Shown here: in pieces, positions 8,958 through 16,726 of the stretch
How the letters are laid out: every line of letters starts with the position of its first letter
Position numbering within the stretch: position 1 is the first letter of the stretch
Assembly (NCBI RefSeq): GCF_000758605.1
Contig: NZ_CP009282.1
Location: 6,262,001 to 6,326,000, forward strand
DNA length: 64,000 nt
Reading direction: 5' to 3'
Source: Paenibacillus sp. FSL R5-0912
GTDB lineage: Bacteria; Bacillota; Bacilli; Paenibacillales; Paenibacillaceae
Translations under genes and position numbers: made by a program
The notes under the pieces: generated by a model
The model's database searches: none
Seen by the model: the letters and a program-made list of their open reading frames with translations, nothing else
What the model was told of the DNA's origin: nothing

Positions 8958-8983
8958 AACAGCCTCCCTTCGGGGAGGCTGTT
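8958..8983 (+). terminator. Terminator after first tRNA-Arg
   Basis: An 11-bp stem AACAGCCTCCC/GGGAGGCTGTT with a TTCG tetraloop, followed by TTTG. It begins 7 bases after the tRNA end. The same hairpin type is repeated after the second tRNA-Arg. Confidence 0.75.
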
Positions 8984-9115
8984 TGTGCGTCCGGGGGATG
9001 AGAATCCTTGGCGCCAGCCGGGGACGCTAAAGCATACGCTTCGTTAGCACCTGCTCCGCAATCAGCCCGAATGGGCTGTATCCCTTCGGGGACGTCTGTG
9101 CCAGCACATAGCGTA
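8984..9115 (+). repeat. Diverged copy of the 144-bp tRNA-linked unit
   Basis: Downstream of the first tRNA-Arg terminator the sequence follows the same order as the 144-bp units near 30.7-31.1 kb read on the minus strand: GTCCGGGGGATGAGAA, GGCGCCAGCCGGGGACG, GCATACGCTTCGT, CAATCAGCC, then TCCCTTCGGGGACGTC, which resembles the tRNA 3' end. It is clearly related but diverged. Confidence 0.65.
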
Positions 9116-9119
9116 ACCC

Positions 9120-9303
9120 TTGCGGACTGGAGGGCCCTTATTTGGGCGGATCACGCCATTCCGCAGGCCATGCGGACTCAGATTCCGTTAAGTAACCAAT
9201 TCCACCTCATTATGAGCTTCAAATTACAATTTAAGCGCTCCTGAGTCCGCATCGGACAGATAAGCAGCCTTTTTCGCCAAATAAGGTCATCTGTGTCCGC
9301 ATA
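9120..9303 (+). repeat. Modular TGCGGAC/GTCCGCA intergenic repeat, copy A
   Basis: Three modules in tandem. The first starts TTGCGGACTGG; the second, about 84 bp, is bounded by the inverted pair TGCGGACTCAG/CTGAGTCCGCA; the third ends GTGTCCGCATAG. Copies B (11329-11463) and C (30472-30655, opposite strand) align with it over most of their length. No ORF, so this is a non-coding dispersed element. The rest of the gap up to 9450 shows nothing recognisable. Confidence 0.75.
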
Positions 9304-9450
9304 GTTCTGCCGCCTCCCCCCACTTCTCCCACCCTGCTTCTATATCACTCACAGCAATACTCCGCGCAGATCCTAACAAACTCTCACTACTCGTATCCCA
9401 CCGTGGAACTCACAATAATATTCCCCGCTCCCGGCACGATTATGTTCCCA

Positions 9451-10677
9451 CTAAGCACCGCAGCATTTCTTATGCTTCTTCCCGCTTCCGCAAGGACAAG
9501 GATCGTTGCGGCCTACTTTTTCCGGGCTTATATATGTTTTTTCAGTTCCGTTTAATCTGTTATAAGTTCCTATGGGGGCTTTAGTTCTAAACATCCGGTC
9601 CGCTTCTGCCTTACGCTTGGCCAGCCTAGCCTCCTCCTGATCAAGCTGCTTCTTCCAATCCTGTAATGAAGGATGTAGTGTGTCCGAGATTACGCAGTAA
9701 GCATATATCGACTCCGTGAGATTCAATAATCCGCGGTCGTAGTCTCCTTCCAGCATAGCCTGGACTATAGGAAGCCCATTATTTGAACCAAGTTCACAAA
9801 GACCTTCAGCCAATATAGTCGCGTTGGTGAGATCTCGTTCTCCCGGCAACAATCTGAGCACTGCCTCCTCTGAATCGGGCAGCTTGATTTTACCGAACAC
9901 ACCAGAGGCATACAGCCGGTAGCTCTCCCCTTCAGCAATAGAATATTGCTCAGTGAGCGTCGTAACCACCCCGGCTGTCCCGATACGAACGAGCGCCTCT
10001 TTGGCATTCTCCAGAAGCAAGTCATCCTGAGAACCGAAAAAACCGCACAGCACAAGAATAGCCGCCTCCAGCTTCATTAGGCCTGCCAGCTGGATAAGAT
10101 AAGGCACTTCATAGCTTGGGTCGTGAGGATCATTGTCGCGCAGCCTCTGCAGCACAGCCTCGGTATCCATACATCTGCGGCGGGACAGCTCATTTACGAT
10201 TTCGTCCCCGTAAGCCGTATCAAACTCACCCCAACTTTTCCCTGTGCTTTGTTCAATAAACACTTTGAAGACATCCAACAGTTCCTGGTCATCCAGGTTC
10301 GCAAGATTACTCTTTTGAACCAGCAGCTTTTGCCAGCTCGGATCTTGCTCGACTAACTCCATAAAGGGGATGGACTGCTCAGGACTGCAATGACGCAAGA
10401 TGATCTGCAAATGAAATTTCGTATTCTTATCGATAGTAGGCGACTGGTATAAAGCCAGCAGCTCGCGGATCACTTCTTCAGTTAGCGGGAATTTATAGGT
10501 ATGGGGCAGGTGAACCGTCCCGGCATCCCCGGATTGCTTCATCCTTTCTAGCACAAGCGGCATTAGAGTAGTATCGTTCTCATATAAAAAGCTGTCAGCA
10601 AAGTATTGCAGGGCAGTATTACTTACAATTGGCTCCGGATGGAGGATGAAACCTTTTACTTGTTCAGTTGTAAACAT
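9451..10677 (-). CDS. SEC-C motif protein with helical repeats
   Basis: About 408 residues. The C-terminus is a clear SEC-C zinc-binding motif (GRNDPCPCGSGKKHKKCC), as found at the end of SecA and in many stand-alone proteins where it mediates metal and protein or ribosome contacts. The remaining ~380 residues are helical with repeated Leu-rich helix pairs, compatible with HEAT-like repeats; no catalytic motif is seen. I prefer the ATG at 10677 because GAGAGGGA then sits about 8 bases upstream, whereas the ATG at 10683 is too close to it. Isolated gene in a region of decayed genes and repeats. Function unknown. Confidence 0.8.
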   Translation of the reverse strand: MFTTEQVKGFILHPEPIVSNTALQYFADSFLYENDTTLMPLVLERMKQSGDAGTVHLPHTYKFPLTEEVIRELLALYQSPTIDKNTKFHLQIILRHCSPEQSIPFMELVEQDPSWQKLLVQKSNLANLDDQELLDVFKVFIEQSTGKSWGEFDTAYGDEIVNELSRRRCMDTEAVLQRLRDNDPHDPSYEVPYLIQLAGLMKLEAAILVLCGFFGSQDDLLLENAKEALVRIGTAGVVTTLTEQYSIAEGESYRLYASGVFGKIKLPDSEEAVLRLLPGERDLTNATILAEGLCELGSNNGLPIVQAMLEGDYDRGLLNLTESIYAYCVISDTLHPSLQDWKKQLDQEEARLAKRKAEADRMFRTKAPIGTYNRLNGTEKTYISPEKVGRNDPCPCGSGKKHKKCCGA

Positions 10678-10695
10678 CAGCATGTCCCTCTCTTA

Positions 10696-10867
10696 TTATG
10701 ATTCTTCCGGCTTCTTCAGCACATAATGGGTAGCGTAGCTTGTTTCAATATTGTAATCCCCGGAACCCGAGCCTTAAGAATACATCCAGCGGACTGACAA
10801 CGCCCTTCTCCGAAATGAGACCATTGACTATTCCGTGAACTTTCTTGCGCAGCTCCAGCCTATTCAC
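10696..10867 (-). pseudogene. Decayed small ORF of unknown family
   Basis: A good ribosome binding site (AGGAGGAGAGGG) and GTG start at 10867 open a frame MNRLELRKKVHGIVNG...SPLDVFLRLG, which then runs into RGLQY and a stop near 10745. Another frame of the same strand is open from about 10755 to the TAA at 10696 and ends in SYATHYVLKKPEES. The two pieces look like the start and end of one longer protein joined by an internal deletion with a frameshift. I recognise the N-terminal pattern as common in Paenibacillus proteins but cannot name its function. The GTG overlaps the stop of the gene before it. Confidence 0.5.
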
Positions 10868-11270
10868 ACCGATTCCCTCTCCTCCTGCCTGCAATAAGAA
10901 CATTTCTCCGGAAAATGAAGCCCATCCTCCTTGTAACAGCGTTGAAGTCAATGGGTTCCCACTGCTGCAAATACGGTATGTACTTCTTATCACCTGAACA
11001 TAAAATTTTAAACAAGAGTATGAAGATCATGCCACGGTTTCGTTCCTTCAAATATTCCATGCTGACCGGCGTAATCCCGTTATCTAGCCATTGATCCCAT
11101 TCCCGCAGAAATTCTTCCGCCCGCCGTTCCCGCTCAACCGCCCACCCGCGCGGAGTGAACACGATCATCGGGAACTTGCCGGAGTACTCGGTTCGCAGAT
11201 AATCGGCAGCAATCAGTTCATCTACTTTCTCCACAATCTGCTCATGCGTGCTATCACGGTAAAATCAATT
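10860..11270 (-). pseudogene. N-terminally truncated RQC-minor-1-like protein remnant
   Basis: The open frame (Met at 11234, 124 residues) continues upstream without a start as HEQIVEKVDELIAADYL until about 11270. The segment GKFPMIVFTPRGW, the LKERNRGMIFILL helix and the YIPYLQQWEPIDFNAV tail resemble the winged-helix-containing RQC-minor DNA-binding family, but the N-terminal half expected for that family is absent. No ribosome binding site suits the internal Met. I therefore read it as a remnant; a short functional protein is possible. Confidence 0.5.
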
Positions 11271-11328
11271 TTTCACATAAGATTATAGCATATCCAGACA
11301 AGTGAATCGTCACGATCCGGATGCCTCC

Positions 11329-11463
11329 TTGCGAACTGGAAGGCCCTTATGTGGGGCGGATCACGCCATTTCGCAGGTCATGCGGACTCAGATTCCGTTA
11401 AGTAACCCGTTCCCCCGCATATTGAGCTCCAAAAGACAATATAAGCGCTCCTGAGTCCGCATA
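11329..11463 (+). repeat. Modular TGCGGAC/GTCCGCA intergenic repeat, copy B
   Basis: Contains the first module (TTGCGAACTGGAAGGCCC...) and the 84-bp module bounded by TGCGGACTCAG and CTGAGTCCGCA, in the same orientation as copy A. The third module is missing. Confidence 0.75.
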
Positions 11464-11494
11464 GGTCCGCGGAACCCTCTGTTCTATCATAGAG

Positions 11495-11715
11495 CACTTC
11501 TCATTGCTATCAGTCCCCTCCTCATTCCTCTCGCTCACTCCTCACTGCTTCCACCTCACCCCCTCACCGCTTCTTCTATCTTGCCTGTTACTCCCTGCAA
11601 CCTATATCTATCATCCTGCCGCTTACCCTCACTTCCCGCCACATCCCCTCACTTACCTTCATCCCTGCCACCCGCACCCGCATCCCCGCACTCTGACGTT
11701 CTCCTTCACGTGGCA
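11495..11715. other. G-poor, pyrimidine-rich non-coding tract
   Basis: About 220 bases in which the plus strand is almost free of G and consists mainly of C and T with some A. Overlapping ORFs here encode only Ser/Pro/His/Leu-rich low-complexity peptides without ribosome binding sites, so I treat it as non-coding. It lies between a repeat and the 3' end of the DUF342 gene. Confidence 0.6.
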
Positions 11716-11783
11716 CCTTGCGCACACTGCTCCACAACAAAGAGCGCCCACGCAGCCACAAGGCATACGGGACGCTCCCTTTA

Positions 11784-13667
11784 TTATACTAACCCTCTCC
11801 CGGACTCCGCCGACAGCTTCATGCTACGCAGGCTCTCGGCGTCAAAGACCAGGTTCTCCACCGGCTCGGTGATGTCTGCGGTATAGCGGTCAATGGTGAC
11901 TTTACCCAGGTACATTTTGCGCACAGAGATACTTTGTTTGGCCTTGAGGTAGGATTGTGCGCCGCTCTCCCCGCCGACATAAAAGGCAGCAATGCTGCCC
12001 CCGGCCTCCAGCTTGGAGCCGCGGCAGACGGAGAATGTTTGGAGAAACGTAATATTGCCCGAAGAGAACAGCTCACTCTGCACGATCCCGTCCCGGTGGA
12101 TGATGATGTCGCCGTTGGATTTCAGCGTGCTGTTCTGGCATTTGCCAATGTTAACCTCGACCTTGGTCTCCTGCATCCGGGCCACCCCCCTATGCAGCTC
12201 TTCCAGCATACTGATCACTCCGCTTAGCGAAGCTTCACTCATATAATCCACCAACTGGGCCGGCTTCAGGAACAGATTCAGGAAATGCAGCGTCTGTTCC
12301 AGATCCTGATGGTAAGAGGCCTGAACGGTTGCCAGCACCGAGAGCAGCTCCTTGATCAGCTGCGGGATCTTCTGGAACTTGCTCTCCAGCAGCAGCAGCA
12401 CAGCCTGTCCGTACTTCACGCTCTGCTTCCGGCCTTGGACCGCCTGGACCAGCATCCGGACCGCGGTCTGGAGGATCTTGGTCTCTTCTATCAGCTGCTT
12501 GGAGCAGTTGTAGATCCGGTTGTACATCACGCCGAAATACCCGGAGTACAGATTGCTGTTCACTACATTGCCTTTGACGAGAATGCTGCCGGTGGCTGTG
12601 ATGGTGGAGTTATAGATGCTGCCGGCAACATAGACATTGCCCAGCGACTCAATGATCATATTGTCCTCGACATCGCCCCGTATAATGACATCACCGGAGA
12701 ATACAATATTGCCGGATTTAATGTTCACATTGCCGGGTACGATGTAGGACGTGCAGATGTCGAAATATTTGATCCGGTCACCGGTCACCCGGGGCCGGCC
12801 TTCACGCAGGGCGCGGATTTCATTGCCGATCAGCAGGACTGTATTATTTTTGGCTAGAACCGAAAGGTCTGCAGGCGTCGGAGGATATAGAATCTCTCCA
12901 TATACGTCATAGCCGGGAATCCCCTCGATAACCGGAATTTTGCGCGCCAGCACTTCACCGCGGATCGCGGAAGGAATACGCAGATGACTGCGGTAATCCA
13001 CCTGGCCTTCAATCTCGCTGAATTCATTCTCAATCGTCTCGGAGAAAAACAGTTCAAGATGCGCATTCTCCCCAGGCACAGCCGCTCTGCCCTGGGCAGC
13101 GGTAATTGGCTGATACGTGGGATTCTGCAGTTCAGCATGAATTCCGGAGATATTCAGATTCTGAATGATCCCCCGGCGCTCAAAATCGGCAATAATCTGG
13201 TTCAGACCCAGAATTCCGACAACATTCTCCGTATCCATCACGGCGTCTACTTCCACCATACCGGCGGATAAATGGTCATTCAGCTTCCAGGAGAATTTTT
13301 TCGTGGAATGGAGGGTGAAAAAAGCCAGCAGACGATCCTCCGACACGGTAATCGAATACAGCGGCGGCTGCGAAATTTCCCACTCTATAGTATCCCCGGT
13401 AGTCACCTCGGCCGGGCCGGAAACCGGCTCACCGTTGACATATAGTTTAACCGGAAGAACCCCCATAATAACTGCGGGCGAACCACCGGGCAGCGGGTCC
13501 TGTATGAAGATTTTGTCAGCCCGGACCAGCACCCGCCCCCCGTGGTCATGATCCGGGTCATCGGATACCATAAATGAAATATCAAACTCTATATCACCAT
13601 CAGCTTGTGACAGCTCCAGCATATTAATCAGCTTATTCAGTTCCTGCTCGGACATACGGTCAGGCAT
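11784..13667 (-). CDS. DUF342 (FapA) domain protein
   Basis: A 627-residue protein of the FapA/DUF342 family. The N-terminal ~200 residues resemble the FapA N-terminal module. The central part (about residues 205-380) is a right-handed beta-helix-like series with GNVNIKSGNIVFSGDVIIRGDV, and a further set of similar turns follows near residues 500-600. Between them lies a helical, probably coiled-coil segment (about residues 370-490). The exact role is unknown; in Vibrio and Thermotoga such proteins are linked to cell-surface polysaccharide or membrane organisation. No signal peptide. RBS GGGGGT precedes the ATG. Apparently monocistronic. Confidence 0.85.
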   Translation of the reverse strand: MPDRMSEQELNKLINMLELSQADGDIEFDISFMVSDDPDHDHGGRVLVRADKIFIQDPLPGGSPAVIMGVLPVKLYVNGEPVSGPAEVTTGDTIEWEISQPPLYSITVSEDRLLAFFTLHSTKKFSWKLNDHLSAGMVEVDAVMDTENVVGILGLNQIIADFERRGIIQNLNISGIHAELQNPTYQPITAAQGRAAVPGENAHLELFFSETIENEFSEIEGQVDYRSHLRIPSAIRGEVLARKIPVIEGIPGYDVYGEILYPPTPADLSVLAKNNTVLLIGNEIRALREGRPRVTGDRIKYFDICTSYIVPGNVNIKSGNIVFSGDVIIRGDVEDNMIIESLGNVYVAGSIYNSTITATGSILVKGNVVNSNLYSGYFGVMYNRIYNCSKQLIEETKILQTAVRMLVQAVQGRKQSVKYGQAVLLLLESKFQKIPQLIKELLSVLATVQASYHQDLEQTLHFLNLFLKPAQLVDYMSEASLSGVISMLEELHRGVARMQETKVEVNIGKCQNSTLKSNGDIIIHRDGIVQSELFSSGNITFLQTFSVCRGSKLEAGGSIAAFYVGGESGAQSYLKAKQSISVRKMYLGKVTIDRYTADITEPVENLVFDAESLRSMKLSAESGRGLV

Positions 13668-13800
13668 TCGGCATACCCCCTGTTCCTTATAACCGCTTTC
13701 ACTCTAGTATTATTATAATTTTAAGCAATGGAAATAGATAGGCTCCCCTGTGAAAAAAGCCCTCCGGCGGCTGCGATCCTCTCCGCTGCTCTTAACGTCA

Positions 13801-13845
13801 AACAGGCTGCCCGCCATGGATTATCCACAGCAAAGGCAGCCTGTT
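13801..13845 (-). terminator. Hairpin downstream of pstA
   Basis: An 11-bp stem AACAGGCTGCC/GGCAGCCTGTT with a long 23-base loop, 30 bases after the pstA stop. The following T run is poor, so it may be a weak terminator. The loop happens to contain TTATCCACA. Confidence 0.5.
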
Positions 13846-13874
13846 ACTTACATATACCGCTCCAAGTCTAAGTC

Positions 13875-14756
13875 TCAGCGCCCCCTGCGGCGGTTCCCCA
13901 GCCACAGCGGAAAGCGGAAAATAAAGTTAATCAGCAGGACTACGAACACCAGCACCGCAGCGGATTTGTCCGCGATCTGCCGCGCATCCTCGACAATTGC
14001 CTCGGACTGCACGTACCACAGATGTACCGCCAGGGTCTCGCCCGGTGAGAACAGATTGAAATCCCACATCTCGCCGGAGGTGCTGAGTCCGGCGGTCAGG
14101 ATAATGACCGCCGATTCCCCGAAGGCGCGCCCGGCCACGAGGCAGACGCCGGTGATGATTGCCGGAAGGGCTACCGGCAGTACTACCTTGCGGATGACAT
14201 GGAACTTCGTCATGCCGAGTGCATAGCCGGCTTCACGGATCTCGCCGGGGACCGCGCGCACGGCTTCTTCCGTCACGCGGGCCAGCATCGGCAGATTCAG
14301 CAGTGCCAGGCTGACGCCTCCGCCGAGGATGGTCAGGCCGACACCGAAGTACTCGGCGAAGATCGCCAGGCCCAGGAGGCCGAACACGATGGACGGAACG
14401 GAGGCCAGGGATTCCACACAGATGCGCAATGCGCCTGTGAAGGCATTATCCGGCGCATACTCCGCCATATAGATACCTGCCCCGATCCCGATGGGAACCG
14501 AGATCAGCAGCGAGATGAACAGAATATAGAAGGAGTTGAAAAGCACAGGACCGATCCCCCCGCCGGCATCCATCTCTTCCGGCTGCTTGATCAGGAAGTC
14601 AGGCCGGAGCGCCGGCAGGCCTTTGCTTAAGATCGTGAACAGCAGCCAGAAAATCAGCAGCATCACCAGAGCGCCCAGTGTGTAGAAACCGATGGTTGCT
14701 ATTTTGTTGCGCCGCTGCGCCCTTGCCGTATATCGTGTACGGGTAAATCCGTTCAT
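13875..14756 (-). CDS. pstA: Phosphate ABC transporter permease PstA
   Basis: Inner-membrane permease of the high-affinity phosphate importer, 293 residues with about six membrane helices. The binding-protein-dependent transport motif EAGYALGMTKFHVIRKVVLP (EAA loop) contacts the ATPase. Its start overlaps the pstC stop by one base. The expected next gene, the ATPase pstB, does not follow: after the stop there is a hairpin and then the unrelated DUF342 gene. Confidence 0.95.
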   Translation of the reverse strand: MNGFTRTRYTARAQRRNKIATIGFYTLGALVMLLIFWLLFTILSKGLPALRPDFLIKQPEEMDAGGGIGPVLFNSFYILFISLLISVPIGIGAGIYMAEYAPDNAFTGALRICVESLASVPSIVFGLLGLAIFAEYFGVGLTILGGGVSLALLNLPMLARVTEEAVRAVPGEIREAGYALGMTKFHVIRKVVLPVALPAIITGVCLVAGRAFGESAVIILTAGLSTSGEMWDFNLFSPGETLAVHLWYVQSEAIVEDARQIADKSAAVLVFVVLLINFIFRFPLWLGNRRRGR

Positions 14757-15724
14757 CAGGCATCCCTCCGTTTACGGCCCAGCACGCGGATAATTAGAAT
14801 CAGCACAAAGGAAATAAGCAGCAGCAGGAAGGCCATCATATGCAGGGAGTAGTTCCAGGTGGACTCAAACTCAACATTAGAGATCTGCATTACAATGTTG
14901 CTGGTCAGCACGGAGGTTGGCGTGAACAGGGTCTTCGCCAGCTGCGGTGTATTCCCGATCACCATAACCACCGCCATGGTCTCGCCGATCGCACGGGTCA
15001 TGCCGAGAATAACAGCCGAGATAATCCCCCGGCTCGCTGCCGGCAGCACAACACGCATAATGACCTGAAGACGGGTCGAGCCCAGCGCATACGCGGCGTC
15101 ACGGTATTTGCGCGGAACGGACACAATCGCATCATCGCTGATCCGGCAAATGGTCGGCAGGACCATCAGCGCCAGCACGAGGGCTGAAGCGAGCAGTCCG
15201 TCCCCCAGCCCTTCTCCGCTCACTCTACGCAGGAAGGGAAGCAGTACGGTCAAGCCCAGATAGCCGTATACAATAGAAGGTATGCCGACCAGCAGATCCA
15301 GTACCGGACGGATGAAGCTTGTCATCCATTTGGGGGCGATCTCCGCACAAAGCACGGCCATGCCTACCGAGATCGGTACAGCAATGACCAGGGTCAGTGC
15401 CGTCAGCGATAATGTATTTACAATAAAGGCAGCGGCGCCGAAGGCCTCCTCTTCCGGTGTCCAGTTGAACGAGAAGAAGAAATCGAGCGGCGAGATGCTC
15501 TCGAAGAGCAGCAGTGCCGTTTTGCCGATGAATACAATAACTAGTCCAAGCACCAGACACAGCGCAAGGATACTGAATAAGAAATAATAACGGGATATCG
15601 TATTGCCTAGCAGATGTCTCTTATGTCTTCTGGTATTTACTTTAACTTCCTCAAGGCTCTTCTGTGTCTGTGCTGTCAGTCTATGAACCGGTGCCCCCAT
15701 ACTTTCCCTCCTGTAAGAGGCCAA
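14756..15724 (-). CDS. pstC: Phosphate ABC transporter permease PstC
   Basis: Partner permease to PstA, 322 residues. A cytoplasmic N-terminal extension of about 45 residues precedes the first helix; the EAA loop reads AAYALGSTRLQVIMRVVLP. Starts 67 bases after pstS with RBS GGAGGG. Together with PstA it forms the channel that passes phosphate from PstS into the cell. Confidence 0.95.
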   Translation of the reverse strand: MASYRRESMGAPVHRLTAQTQKSLEEVKVNTRRHKRHLLGNTISRYYFLFSILALCLVLGLVIVFIGKTALLLFESISPLDFFFSFNWTPEEEAFGAAAFIVNTLSLTALTLVIAVPISVGMAVLCAEIAPKWMTSFIRPVLDLLVGIPSIVYGYLGLTVLLPFLRRVSGEGLGDGLLASALVLALMVLPTICRISDDAIVSVPRKYRDAAYALGSTRLQVIMRVVLPAASRGIISAVILGMTRAIGETMAVVMVIGNTPQLAKTLFTPTSVLTSNIVMQISNVEFESTWNYSLHMMAFLLLLISFVLILIIRVLGRKRRDA

Positions 15725-15791
15725 CCCCGCATGAAGCTCCGGAGCTGGCCGCTGTTACCTATCAGTCTGTTACCTTGTACTAGGATTGATC

Positions 15792-16655
15792 CTAGGATTG
15801 CATGGCGGCAATCGGAATGAATTTAAGCTTTTTAAGTGAACCCTGCTGGAACTTCTTGCTCTGCACGTACTCGATGAATTCTTTAGTAGCGCCGGTAGGC
15901 TGGCCTTTGGTCATGTAGTAGCCGTAAGCCCAAATCTTGTACGAACCGTTGATAACATTGTCCGTAGTCGCTTCCACTCCGTTGAACTTCACGGCTTTGA
16001 TGTCACTGCCGGTCACGTAGACAAGGTCGATGTATCCGATAGCGTTCGGAGTAGTGCCCACAGCTGTTTTCATATCGCCACTGGAGCCGGCTTCCTTGTA
16101 ATTCTTCTCTTTCTTCACAATATCTCCGCCGGCAAGTGCCTTCGCCTGATAGTTGACCCGGGTACCGGAACCGAAGGCACGGGTGATCACCACGATGTTG
16201 GCATCTGATCCGCCGACTTCCTTCCAGTTCGTGATTTTGCCGGAGTAGATGCCTTTAAGCTGTTCTGTAGTCAAATTGTCTACACCGACGTTTTTGTTCA
16301 CGATGGTTGCAAAAGGAATAACGGCTACCTTATTGCCTACCTGTCCTTCAAAAGCCTTGAACCCGGGAACATCCATACTGGCATCCCAGTCGCAGGCGCC
16401 GATGTCCGCAATGCCTTTCTTCACGGCTTGGGGGCCGGTTACGGAGCCTTTGCCTGAAGCTGCGATTTTCACTTTAGGGTGAAGCTTCTGGAATTCTTTG
16501 GCGGCCTGCAGCGTCAATGGAAGCAGTGCGGTCGAACCGTTAACGGTGATTTTACCCTTGAGACTGTCCGCAGCAGCGGCAACCCCTGCAAAAGCTGCGG
16601 TAACCGCGATAACCGCGGTGAGCGCTGTTACTGTTAATTTTCTGAAAACCTTCAT
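15792..16655 (-). CDS. pstS: Phosphate ABC transporter substrate-binding protein PstS
   Basis: Extracellular phosphate receptor, 287 residues. An N-terminal signal peptide ends in an Ala-rich region (GVAAAA) with no lipobox Cys, so unlike most Gram-positive PstS proteins it does not appear to be a lipoprotein. Phosphate-binding segments visible are NGSTALLPL near residue 40, ASGKGSVTGP near 68 and RAFGSGTR near 167. First of the pstS-pstC-pstA run, with RBS GGGAGGAGA. A Pho-box pair could not be recognised with confidence in the 71 bases upstream. Confidence 0.93.
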   Translation of the reverse strand: MKVFRKLTVTALTAVIAVTAAFAGVAAAADSLKGKITVNGSTALLPLTLQAAKEFQKLHPKVKIAASGKGSVTGPQAVKKGIADIGACDWDASMDVPGFKAFEGQVGNKVAVIPFATIVNKNVGVDNLTTEQLKGIYSGKITNWKEVGGSDANIVVITRAFGSGTRVNYQAKALAGGDIVKKEKNYKEAGSSGDMKTAVGTTPNAIGYIDLVYVTGSDIKAVKFNGVEATTDNVINGSYKIWAYGYYMTKGQPTGATKEFIEYVQSKKFQQGSLKKLKFIPIAAMQS

Positions 16656-16726
16656 GTCTAAAATCTCCTCCCGGCGGCCAGCGCCGATAAATGTTGTTAT
16701 GAATCATTGTTACTCAGTATTAGTTA

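Noticed and set aside
11504..11886. Overlapping plus-strand ORFs rich in Ser, Pro and His
   Set aside because: Products of the G-poor tract, which excludes stop codons; no start signals.
13821..13829. TTATCCACA, a perfect DnaA-box sequence
   Set aside because: A single site inside a hairpin loop after pstA; no cluster of boxes, AT-rich unwinding region or replication genes, so chance is the simplest reading.
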